A stretch of 40,987 nucleotides of DNA, from positions 1 to 40,987 of the forward strand of contig JAVKLS010000030.1 of assembly GCA_031538565.1 (NCBI GenBank), in the 5' to 3' direction. Below the pieces are notes generated by a model that was given only the letters and a program-made list of their open reading frames with translations, was not told the DNA's origin and did no database searches. This document shows positions 15,236 to 22,653 of this stretch, piece after piece. Each line of letters opens with the position of its first letter. Position 1 is the first letter of the stretch. The DNA is from JASGCK01 sp031538565. Its GTDB lineage: Bacteria > Pseudomonadota > Gammaproteobacteria > Burkholderiales > Burkholderiaceae_C. Made by a program: the position numbers and the translations under genes.

Positions 15236-16105
15236 ATGAAGCACTACATCACTGAAAAAAATCCTATGCACACGCAGTTTGAGGCAAAAGCAAACTACCA
15301 AGCTACACATTTTTCTTGGCAGTACGAGCAAACCTCAGCGCACGGCGGTGTGGGGACGGTGACGCTGAATCGCCCCGAGCGCAAAAACCCGCTGACCTTT
15401 GATTCGTATGCCGAGCTAGGCGCTTTATTCCACGCTTTGCAGCACGCCACCGATGTCAAAGCCGTCGTGGTGACGGGCGCGGGTGGTAATTTTTGCAGCG
15501 GCGGTGACGTGTTTGAAATCATCGGGCCACTGACCCAAATGGCTATGCCCGAAATGCTGGAGTTCACGCGCATGACGGGTCGTTTGGTGACGACCATGCG
15601 CAATTGTCCGCAGCCCATCATTGGCGCTATTGACGGCATTTGCGCGGGGGCGGGCGCGATGATGGCCTTGGCGTGTGATATGCGGCTTGGAACTGACAAG
15701 GCCAAAACGGCGTTCTTATTCACTCGCGTGGGCTTGGCGGGCGCGGACATGGGCGCTTGCGCCTTGTTGCCGCGCATGATTGGACAAGGGCGTGCATCTG
15801 AATTGCTGTACACAGGGCGAGTCATGACGGCGGCGGAGGGCTTGGCGTGGGGATTTTTTAATCAACTGTGCGAGCCCGCAGATTTGCTTGCCAAAGCGCA
15901 AGCGCTTGCCAAAGATGTGGCCAACGGTCCCAGTTTTGCCACCAGCATGACCAAAACCATGCTGCAACAAGAATGGGCAATGACGATTGAGCAAGCCGTA
16001 GAAGCCGAGGCGCAAGCGCAAGCCATTTGTATGCAAACACAAGATTTCAAGCGAGCGTTTGAGGCGTTTTCAAACAAGCAGTCACCTGTGTTTGGCGGGG
16101 ACTGA
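15236..16105 (+). CDS. Enoyl-CoA hydratase/isomerase family protein (CoA-thioester catabolism)
   Basis: The 289-residue protein is a crotonase-fold enzyme. The first oxyanion loop is GAGGNFCSGGDVFEI, the second GAIDGICAGAGAMMALACD. The two glutamates of classic enoyl-CoA hydratases are not at their usual places: the region reads FTRVGLAGADMGAC, so the reaction may be different from simple hydration. Similar crotonases sit in anthranilate-CoA (2-aminobenzoyl-CoA) and benzoyl-CoA-type operons. The start at 15236 follows an AAAGG; an internal ATG at 15266 is an alternative. It is followed after one base by the acyl-CoA dehydrogenase gene. Substrate is unknown; an aromatic-derived CoA thioester is inferred from context. 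Confidence 0.85.
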   Translation: MKHYITEKNPMHTQFEAKANYQATHFSWQYEQTSAHGGVGTVTLNRPERKNPLTFDSYAELGALFHALQHATDVKAVVVTGAGGNFCSGGDVFEIIGPLTQMAMPEMLEFTRMTGRLVTTMRNCPQPIIGAIDGICAGAGAMMALACDMRLGTDKAKTAFLFTRVGLAGADMGACALLPRMIGQGRASELLYTGRVMTAAEGLAWGFFNQLCEPADLLAKAQALAKDVANGPSFATSMTKTMLQQEWAMTIEQAVEAEAQAQAICMQTQDFKRAFEAFSNKQSPVFGGD

Positions 16106-16106
16106 T

Positions 16107-17276
16107 ATGAGCCACTACGAACTGCCATTTTTTGATTCACTGCACGCAGCGCTTGCCAGCGATCTGACCAAATGGGCATCGCAGCAATTGGTGGATGAGT
16201 CAGACGACCGCCGCGCTTGCCGCGAGTGGGTGCAGCACTTAGGCGCTGCTAACTGGCTTCAGTATTGCGTTCCTAAGGCGCACGGTGGGGCGCTGCCTAA
16301 GCTGGAGTCGCGGGTATTAGTGATTTTGCGTGAAACCTTGGCGTACCACTCACCGCTGGCAGATTTTGCTTTTGCCATGCAAGGACTGGGCAGCGGATCA
16401 ATTACTTTGGATGGAAGTGCCAGCCAACAAGCGGCGTATCTGCCGCAAGTAGCACGCGGACAAAAAATTGCTGCCTTTGCACTCTCGGAGCCCGATGCGG
16501 GATCGGACGTGGGCGCTATGCAAACGAGGGCGGTGCGGCAAGCCGATGGTGGCTATGTTTTAGACGGTGTCAAAACGTGGATTAGCAACGGCGGCATGGC
16601 AGACTATTACGTGGTGTTTGCAAAAACCGAGCCGCAACTTGGCACACGCGGTATTTCGGCTTTTATAGTGGATGCGCTGACGAGCGGCTTGGATGCGAGC
16701 GAGCACATCCATGTCATGGCGCCGCATCCGTTGGCAACGCTGCGCTTGGTCAATTGCCGCTTGCCCGCATCGGCATTGCTCGGCACAGAAAACGCAGGGT
16801 TTAAGTTGGCGATGCGCACGCTGGATATTTTTCGTGCATCCGTGGCGGGCGCAGCACTGGGCATGGCGCGGCGTGCGATGGACGAGGCATTAACCCACGC
16901 TAAAACGCGCACCATGTTTGGCGGTGTGCTGGCGGATATGCAACTAACGCAGGCACGGTTTGGTGAAATGGCCGCCTTGATTGATAGCGCTGCACTCCTC
17001 ACATACCGCGCTGCGTGGCTGCGCGACGCTTATGGAACCGACGACGCCGATCGTGCCCGCACGTATAGCTGCGCCTCTGCAATGGCAAAAATGGTGGCAA
17101 CCGAAAACGCATCCAAAGTCATCGATATGACTTTGCAACTCTTTGGCGGACGCGGCGTGCAAGTTGGGCGCGTGATTGAGCATCTGTACCGCGATATCCG
17201 CTCGCTTCGTATTTATGAGGGGGCAACCGAGGTGCAGCAACTCATCATTGGCAAATCGGTACTAAAAGCCGCTTAA
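16107..17276 (+). CDS. Acyl-CoA dehydrogenase family protein
   Basis: The 389-residue FAD enzyme has the acyl-CoA dehydrogenase layout: an N-terminal helical domain, a middle beta domain with FALSEPDAGSDVGAM and TWISNGG, and a C-terminal helical domain with FGGRGVQ. The catalytic base is probably the Glu in RIYEGATEVQ near the C-terminus. I start it at the ATG at 16107, immediately after the crotonase stop; the open frame extends further upstream but that part lies in the preceding gene. It should introduce a double bond into a CoA thioester or act on a ring-derived CoA intermediate in the same pathway. The exact substrate is not evident. Confidence 0.87.
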   Translation: MSHYELPFFDSLHAALASDLTKWASQQLVDESDDRRACREWVQHLGAANWLQYCVPKAHGGALPKLESRVLVILRETLAYHSPLADFAFAMQGLGSGSITLDGSASQQAAYLPQVARGQKIAAFALSEPDAGSDVGAMQTRAVRQADGGYVLDGVKTWISNGGMADYYVVFAKTEPQLGTRGISAFIVDALTSGLDASEHIHVMAPHPLATLRLVNCRLPASALLGTENAGFKLAMRTLDIFRASVAGAALGMARRAMDEALTHAKTRTMFGGVLADMQLTQARFGEMAALIDSAALLTYRAAWLRDAYGTDDADRARTYSCASAMAKMVATENASKVIDMTLQLFGGRGVQVGRVIEHLYRDIRSLRIYEGATEVQQLIIGKSVLKAA

Positions 17277-17298
17277 AACAAAAACTTAGGAGCAATAC

Positions 17299-18927
17299 AT
17301 GACACTGGAGTCTCCACAGATTGACGATTTTGTACGCAATGGCTTGCCGTCCAATGATCGCTGGCCGCATTTGCAATACGAGTTTACGCAGCACCTGTGC
17401 GTGCCGCAGCTCAATTTGGTTGCCGAGTTGCTCGATAAAGCCAGCGCACGCGGCTTTGAAAACAATCCGTTTTTGCGCAGTCCCAGTCTGACGCTGACGT
17501 ATAGCCAAGCTCAGGAGCGCGTCAATCGCATGGCACAGGTACTCACCGTCGACCTTGGCTTGATAGCAGGCGAGCGGGTGCTGCTACGCAGTGCTAACTC
17601 CATTGATCTGACCCTGGCGTGGTTGGCGGTTGTGAAAGCGGGGTTGATTGCCGTGTCCACCATGCCGCTGCTGCGAGCCAGCGAGCTAGGCGACATTATT
17701 GAGATTGCCAAACCGCGCGCTGCGCTATGCGACGCGGCGTTGCTGGACGAATTACGCATCGCCCAAAGCGCGCATCCACAGCTGCAAACACTGATTCCAT
17801 TTAATAGCCCCCAAGACGAGACGAGCCTAGAGGCACGCGCCGCACATAAGGGCGCAGAGTTTGCCGCCTGTCCAGTGCTGGCAACTGATATTGCTTTGAT
17901 GGCGTTTACGTCTGGCACAACGGGAAAACCCAAAGCCGCGCTCCACACCCACCGCGATGTACTGGCCGCGTGCGAAGCGTGGCCGCGCTTTGTTTTAGAA
18001 AGCACGCCAGCCGATATTGTTTTTGGTTCCCCGCCTTTGTCGTTTACGTTTGGACTAGGCGGTTTGCTCATTTTCCCCATGTGGGCAGGCGCATCGATTT
18101 ATTTTCACGACAAGCCACTTACGCCAGCGCGCGTGATTCAAGTGATCAATCAAGTGGGCATCACGATTTGCTATACCGCACCCACCATGTACCGCCAGCT
18201 TGCCCCGCTTGCAAAAGAGCAGGGCGTTCCTAGTTTGCGGTTATCCGTCAGTGCGGGAGAGGCTTTGCCCGATGCCACGCGGCAGCTGTGGAAGAGCGCC
18301 ACAGGACTCGAGATGCTTGACGGGATTGGCGCGACCGAGATGTTCCATATTTTTATATCCAGCAAAGGCGATCAGGTACGGGTAGGTGCAATTGGCAAAG
18401 TGGTTCCAGGCTACACAGCACGAGTCGTGAACGAGGAGGGCGAGGAGCTACCCGCAGGTCAAGTAGGTAAATTGGCGGTGATAGGACCCACAGGCTGCAA
18501 ATACTTTAACGACGAGCGACAACTGAAATACGTGCAAAACGGCTGGAACTATCCAGGCGATGCCTTCCGCATGGATGCGGACGGATATTTTTATTACCAA
18601 GCACGCGATGACGACATGATCATTACCGCTGGCTACAACGTGGGCGCTCCCGAGGTGGAGGACGCGCTGCTCAAACACCCAGCGGTTTCCGAGGTTGGCG
18701 TGATTGGGCAACCCGACCCAGAACGCGGTATGCTGATTCACGCGTTTTGCGTTTTGAATCAAGGATGCTTTGCTGATGAAGCTATGAAAAACACACTGCA
18801 AGACCATGTCAAAGCAACGATTGCGCCATTTAAGTATCCGCGTTTGATTACTTTTGTGCCGCAATTGCCACGCACCGAAACAGGAAAATTACAACGTTTT
18901 AAATTAAGGAGTATTCATGCAAGATAA
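17299..18927 (+). CDS. 2-aminobenzoate-CoA ligase-like AMP-forming ligase
   Basis: The 542-residue enzyme belongs to the ANL superfamily. The ATP loop FTSGTTGKPKAALHTHRD is at 203-220, the A5-A8 motifs include DGIGATEMFHIF and the hinge region YQARDDDMIITAGYNV, and the C-terminal catalytic lysine is Lys530 in RTETGKLQR. The downstream run HRDVLAAC, PLSFTFGLGG and CYTAPTMYR resembles 2-aminobenzoate-CoA and benzoate-CoA ligases. The upstream kynB-kynU-kynA genes produce anthranilate (2-aminobenzoate), so this ligase is the natural next step. AGGAG precedes the ATG. Its stop lies 11 bases inside hppD. Substrate specificity remains inference from family and context. Confidence 0.82.
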   Translation: MTLESPQIDDFVRNGLPSNDRWPHLQYEFTQHLCVPQLNLVAELLDKASARGFENNPFLRSPSLTLTYSQAQERVNRMAQVLTVDLGLIAGERVLLRSANSIDLTLAWLAVVKAGLIAVSTMPLLRASELGDIIEIAKPRAALCDAALLDELRIAQSAHPQLQTLIPFNSPQDETSLEARAAHKGAEFAACPVLATDIALMAFTSGTTGKPKAALHTHRDVLAACEAWPRFVLESTPADIVFGSPPLSFTFGLGGLLIFPMWAGASIYFHDKPLTPARVIQVINQVGITICYTAPTMYRQLAPLAKEQGVPSLRLSVSAGEALPDATRQLWKSATGLEMLDGIGATEMFHIFISSKGDQVRVGAIGKVVPGYTARVVNEEGEELPAGQVGKLAVIGPTGCKYFNDERQLKYVQNGWNYPGDAFRMDADGYFYYQARDDDMIITAGYNVGAPEVEDALLKHPAVSEVGVIGQPDPERGMLIHAFCVLNQGCFADEAMKNTLQDHVKATIAPFKYPRLITFVPQLPRTETGKLQRFKLRSIHAR

Positions 18928-19990
18928 GTTGGCCAACCCCATGGGGTTGTGTGGTTTTGAGTTTGTGGAGTTTGCCGCGCCCGAAGGCGGTGTGATTGAG
19001 CCTTTGTTTGAAAAAATGGGCTTTAGCTTGGTCGCCAAGCATCGTTCTAAAAACGTACTGCTCTACCGCCAAGGCGATATCAATTTCATTGTGAATCGCG
19101 AGCCCAAAAGCCTAGCGGGTTACTTCGCTGCCGAGCATGGCCCTTGCGCTTGTGCTTTAGCTTTTCGCGTCAAAGACTCGCCCAAAGCCTACACCCGCGC
19201 GCTAGATATGGGCGCCCAGCCGATCGAAGTTCCGACGGGACCCATGGAGCTACGTCTGCCAGCCATTAAAGGCATAGGCGGAGCTCCTTTGTATCTGATT
19301 GACCGCTTTGAGGATGGCAAAAGCATTTACGACATCGACTTTGAATTTGTCGATGGCGTACCGCGTCATCCCGTGGGGCACGGCTTAAAAATGATCGACC
19401 ATCTTACGCACAACGTGTACAAAGGGCGCATGAGTTTTTGGGCGAATTTTTATGAAAAGCTATTTAACTTTCGTGAAATTCGTTATTTCGATATCAAGGG
19501 CGAATACACGGGCTTGACCAGCCGCGCCATGAGTGCCCCCGATGGTTTGATTCGTATTCCGCTGAACGAAGAGTCAGGCAAAACGGGAGGGCAGATCGAA
19601 GAATTTTTAATGCAATTTAGCGGCGAGGGAATACAGCATATTGCGCTCTCTACCGACAACTTGCTCGCCAGCGTGGACGCCTTGCAAATGGCGGGCATTC
19701 CCTTGATGACCGCGCCCAACGATATTTATTACGAGATGCTAAGCGAACGCCTGCCTAATCATGGAGAGCCTGTGGGGGAGCTGCAAGCCCGTGGTATTTT
19801 GTTAGATGGTTCTACCGCGCAGGGCGAGAAGAGGCTGCTTTTGCAGATTTTTTCCGAGACCTTGCTCGGCCCCGTATTTTTTGAATTCATCCAGCGCAAA
19901 GCCGATGAAGGTTTTGGCGAAGGCAATTTCAAAGCCTTGTTCGAATCACTCGAGCGTGATCAAATCAGGCGCGGTGTATTAAACGCATAA
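18917..19990 (+). CDS. hppD: 4-hydroxyphenylpyruvate dioxygenase
   Basis: HPPD turns 4-hydroxyphenylpyruvate (from tyrosine) into homogentisate. The 357-residue protein has two VOC domains, and the Fe(II) triad is complete: His162 in IDHLTHNV, His241 in IQHIAL, Glu323 in VFFEFIQRK. Each is one residue beyond the positions known for the Pseudomonas fluorescens enzyme. The C-terminal GFGEGNFKALFESLERDQIRRGVL is typical. The ATG at 18917 lies inside the end of the ligase gene, so the tyrosine and tryptophan branches appear to be translationally coupled. It is followed 16 bases later by a VOC protein gene. Confidence 0.95.
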   Translation: MQDKLANPMGLCGFEFVEFAAPEGGVIEPLFEKMGFSLVAKHRSKNVLLYRQGDINFIVNREPKSLAGYFAAEHGPCACALAFRVKDSPKAYTRALDMGAQPIEVPTGPMELRLPAIKGIGGAPLYLIDRFEDGKSIYDIDFEFVDGVPRHPVGHGLKMIDHLTHNVYKGRMSFWANFYEKLFNFREIRYFDIKGEYTGLTSRAMSAPDGLIRIPLNEESGKTGGQIEEFLMQFSGEGIQHIALSTDNLLASVDALQMAGIPLMTAPNDIYYEMLSERLPNHGEPVGELQARGILLDGSTAQGEKRLLLQIFSETLLGPVFFEFIQRKADEGFGEGNFKALFESLERDQIRRGVLNA

Positions 19991-20006
19991 ATCCAAAGGC
20001 AGCAAC

Positions 20007-20555
20007 ATGAAAATTGAACGCATTCACCATGTGGCCTATCGCTGCACAGACGCTAAAGCAACCGTGGAGTGGTACGTACAGCATCTGGGCATGGACTTTG
20101 TGCTGGCGATTGCCGAGGACTTGGTTCCCAGCACCCAAGCCCCCGACCCTTATATGCACGTGTTTTTAGATGCAGGCGGTGGCAATGTATTGGCGTTTTT
20201 TGAACTGCCTAACTCCCCACCCATGGGGCGTGATTCCAACACGCCTGAATGGGTGCAGCACATTGCTTTTAAAGTCGATAGCGTGCACACGCTGGAGACC
20301 ACTAAAGCGAAGTTGCAAGCGGCGGGCATCGACGTGATTGGTCCTACCAACCACACCATTTTTAAGTCGATTTACTTTTTCGATCCCAATGGTCATCGCT
20401 TAGAGCTGGCCTGCGAGGTCGGTACGCCTGAGATGTACGCCAAGCTCGATGCCGTGAAGTGGGATATGTTGAATGAATGGAGCCACACCAAGCGCGCGCC
20501 CAAACACGCGGCATGGATGCATCCACCAATAGCTGGCTCGACTCAGGAGGGCTAA
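20007..20555 (+). CDS. VOC-family metalloprotein beside hppD and fahA
   Basis: This 182-residue protein has the two-module vicinal-oxygen-chelate fold. Four likely metal ligands can be placed: His8 in IHHVAY, Glu66 in AFFEL, His85 in VQHIAF, and Glu133 in HRLELA. FFDPNGHRLEL is shared with glyoxalase/bleomycin-resistance proteins. The family often accompanies hppD in betaproteobacteria, as far as I recall. It could be an isomerase, a hydrolase-type lactonase partner or a ring-cleavage dioxygenase; sequence alone does not decide. No homogentisate 1,2-dioxygenase lies in the window, so the missing step between hppD and fahA could in principle be related to it. The end overlaps the fahA ATG by one base. 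Confidence 0.82.
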   Translation: MKIERIHHVAYRCTDAKATVEWYVQHLGMDFVLAIAEDLVPSTQAPDPYMHVFLDAGGGNVLAFFELPNSPPMGRDSNTPEWVQHIAFKVDSVHTLETTKAKLQAAGIDVIGPTNHTIFKSIYFFDPNGHRLELACEVGTPEMYAKLDAVKWDMLNEWSHTKRAPKHAAWMHPPIAGSTQEG

Positions 20556-21913
20556 TGCGCTACGCCATAAACCCCACGCACAACCCCCAGTTAATAAGTT
20601 GGGTGAGGTCAGCCCAAATCAAAGACTGTGATTTTCCGATTCAAAACTTGCCATTTGGTCGCTTCAAATTCGCGCACAAGCAAGGTGATTTGCAAAACGA
20701 TACGCAAAACGATGCGCAAAACGATTGGCGAATCGGCATTGCTATTGGCGAGTACATACTCGACTTGCGCGCCGCCTCCTCTGCTGTGGTCTGGTCGCCC
20801 GAAATAACCCGAATGCTTGCGCCACTAGCGGCGGGTGATTTGAACGCGCACATGGCAGAGTCAATGTCCAGTCGCAGCCTATTTAGATATGCGATATCGG
20901 ACGCGCTGACGGCGGGCAGTGCTGACGAGGCCGCACTTGCCGCGTGTTTAGTGGCGCAAACGGATGTGCAAATGTCGGTGCCTTGCCGCATTGGGGACTA
21001 CACAGATTTTTTCACCAGCATCCATCACGCCACGGCGGTGGGCAAGTTATTTCGCCCAGACAATCCCCTGCTACCTAATTACAAGTATGTGCCCATTGGA
21101 TACCACGGACGAGCCTCTAGCATCATCGTCAGCGGCACCAACTTTCAGCGCCCCGTAGGGCAGGTCTTGTCACAAGGCTTTGATGCACCTCGCGTCATGC
21201 CGTCGCGTCGCTTAGACTACGAGCTTGAATTGGCTGCATACATTTGCGCCGCGAATCCACAAGGCGAGCCCATCGGCATCACGGATGCGGAGGACGCACT
21301 CTTTGGTGTGGGCTTGCTCAACGACTGGTCGGCTCGCGACGTGCAGGCATGGGAGTATCAACCGCTGGGACCATTTCTTGCCAAAAGTTTTGCCAGCACG
21401 GTCTCGCCTTGGATCGTGACCTTGGAGGCGCTTGCGCCTTTTCGTGCGGCGTTTGCAAGACCCGCTTCCGACCCTGCGCCGTTGCCTTATTTGGCATCCG
21501 CACAAAATAGCGAAAGCGGTGCCATCAACATTCAACTTGAGGTGTGGCTGCAAACCGAAGTAATGCGAGCCGCCAATCAAACGGCGGTTCGACTATCGAC
21601 TTCCAATTTTGTGGATTCGTCGTATTGGACACTGGCACAGTTAGTGGCGCATCACACAATCAACGGTTGCAATTTGCAGGTGGGCGATATGTTTGGATCG
21701 GGCACGATGTCGGGGGCTAAACCCGACGAGGCAGGCTCATTGTTAGAGTTGTCTATAGGTGGCAAACAGCCATTGAAATTACCTAGTGGCGAGCAAAGAG
21801 CATTTTTAGAAGACGGCGACACCGTTATTCTGCGCGGCTATTGCAGCTCGCCGAGTCACGTGCGCATCGGACTAGGAGAAGCACGCGCCACGGTATTGCC
21901 AGCTCGGAGTTGA
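20555..21913 (+). CDS. fahA: Fumarylacetoacetase FahA
   Basis: FahA hydrolyses fumarylacetoacetate to fumarate and acetoacetate, the last step of tyrosine breakdown. AGGAGG at 20545-20550 precedes the ATG at 20555, giving 452 residues. The metal-binding and catalytic segment DYTDFFTSIHHATAVGKLFRP is intact, as are YHGRASSI, FGVGLLNDWSARDVQAWEY and MFGSGTMSG. Near residue 50 a QNDTQNDAQND stretch is encoded by a short tandem repeat. The stop codon TGA at 21911-21913 is itself the first three bases of the left end of the downstream IS element, so the original C-terminus may be shortened or replaced. The catalytic core is complete, so activity is probably retained. Confidence 0.93.
   Translation: MRYAINPTHNPQLISWVRSAQIKDCDFPIQNLPFGRFKFAHKQGDLQNDTQNDAQNDWRIGIAIGEYILDLRAASSAVVWSPEITRMLAPLAAGDLNAHMAESMSSRSLFRYAISDALTAGSADEAALAACLVAQTDVQMSVPCRIGDYTDFFTSIHHATAVGKLFRPDNPLLPNYKYVPIGYHGRASSIIVSGTNFQRPVGQVLSQGFDAPRVMPSRRLDYELELAAYICAANPQGEPIGITDAEDALFGVGLLNDWSARDVQAWEYQPLGPFLAKSFASTVSPWIVTLEALAPFRAAFARPASDPAPLPYLASAQNSESGAINIQLEVWLQTEVMRAANQTAVRLSTSNFVDSSYWTLAQLVAHHTINGCNLQVGDMFGSGTMSGAKPDEAGSLLELSIGGKQPLKLPSGEQRAFLEDGDTVILRGYCSSPSHVRIGLGEARATVLPARS
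20691..20724 (+). repeat. Short tandem repeat inside fahA, 12-bp unit
   Basis: Three near-copies of a unit ending GCAAAACGA lie end to end at 20691-20700, 20701-20712 and 20713-20724. They encode QND-TQND-AQND. The unit length is a multiple of three, so copy changes keep the frame. Confidence 0.7.
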
Positions 21914-22637
21914 ACCTAGCCACAAAAATAGACAGTCGATTCCTTTGAAGGTTTTAATCAACCTAGAAGGGGGACAGAAATGTCAAAAAGGCATAGTGAG
22001 CAATTTAAGCAAGAGGCGGTGGCGTATGCGCTGTCAAACAAAGACAAGCCCGTCAAAGCCATGGCGCCACGTCACTGGGCATTGGCTACTCAACGCTAGA
22101 TGCGTGGATACGCCAACTAGAGCGCGCAGGCGCGCCATGTTTAACAAGAGATGTCCACGCTTCTGGGTTGCTCGTGAGCGAGCGCACCGTCGGGCGTGCG
22201 CTGACGCGATTGGGCTTGCGAGCGCGAGCGGTACGCAAATTCAAGGCAACCACCAATGCGCTACAAGCCGCGCTTGTGAACAGAGGAAATCCAACAGGCG
22301 TGATGATCCATTCGGATCAAGGTAGCCAGTACTGCGCCAAGACGTTTCGCAAAATAATCGATGAGAACAAGCTGACACAAAGCATGAGCCGCAAGGGCAA
22401 CTGCTGGGATAACGCGGTGGCTGAGAGTTTTTTTGCCAGTCTGAAGAAGCAAGCCATCTACGGCACGCGCCTAGCAACAAGGGAACAAGCGCGTCAGGTC
22501 GTCTTTGAATACATCGAGCATTACTACAATCGCGTTCGCAGGCATTCAAACAATGGCTGGCTTACGCCAGTCGAATTCGAACGCTTGCATCATCAGTCTT
22601 TAGAGGAGTTGTGTGTCTATTAATTTGACTAGGTTCA
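21911..22637 (+). mobile_element. Internally deleted IS3-family element, 727 bp, both ends present
   Basis: The element is bounded by inverted repeats at 21911-21934 and 22614-22637, both opening TGAACCTAG and ending ATAGACA; 20 of 24 bases agree. IS3-family ends start with TGA, as here. An intact member would be about 1.2-1.5 kb, so roughly half is gone. The inside holds the start of OrfA, a DNA-binding segment of OrfB, and the C-terminal part of the integrase core. I see no target duplication: three or four bases on each side (GAGT and ATCG) do not match. It lies between the fahA and guaB 3' ends, with 16 bases between its right end and the guaB stop. Confidence 0.8.
21980..22623 (+). pseudogene. 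Decayed IS3-family transposase OrfA/OrfB
   Basis: OrfA starts MSKRHSEQFKQEAVAYAL at 21980 and would continue SLGIGYSTLDAWIRQLERAG in another frame, so there is a frameshift near 22061-22072; the first frame stops at 22099. From about 22070 one frame is open to 22623. It moves abruptly from the OrfA helix-turn-helix to LVSERTVGRALTRLGLRARAVRKFKATTN, part of the OrfB helix-turn-helix, and then to MIHSDQGSQYC and GNCWDNAVAESFFASLK, the second Asp and the Glu of the DDE triad. The first catalytic Asp and some 60 residues around it are missing. It cannot encode an active transposase. Confidence 0.85.
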
Positions 22638-22653
22638 ATCGCAGCGCAGCAAT

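Noticed and set aside
21907..22641. Target-site duplication of the internal IS
   Set aside because: Flanks of three to five bases on the two sides (ending GAGT and starting ATCG) do not match.
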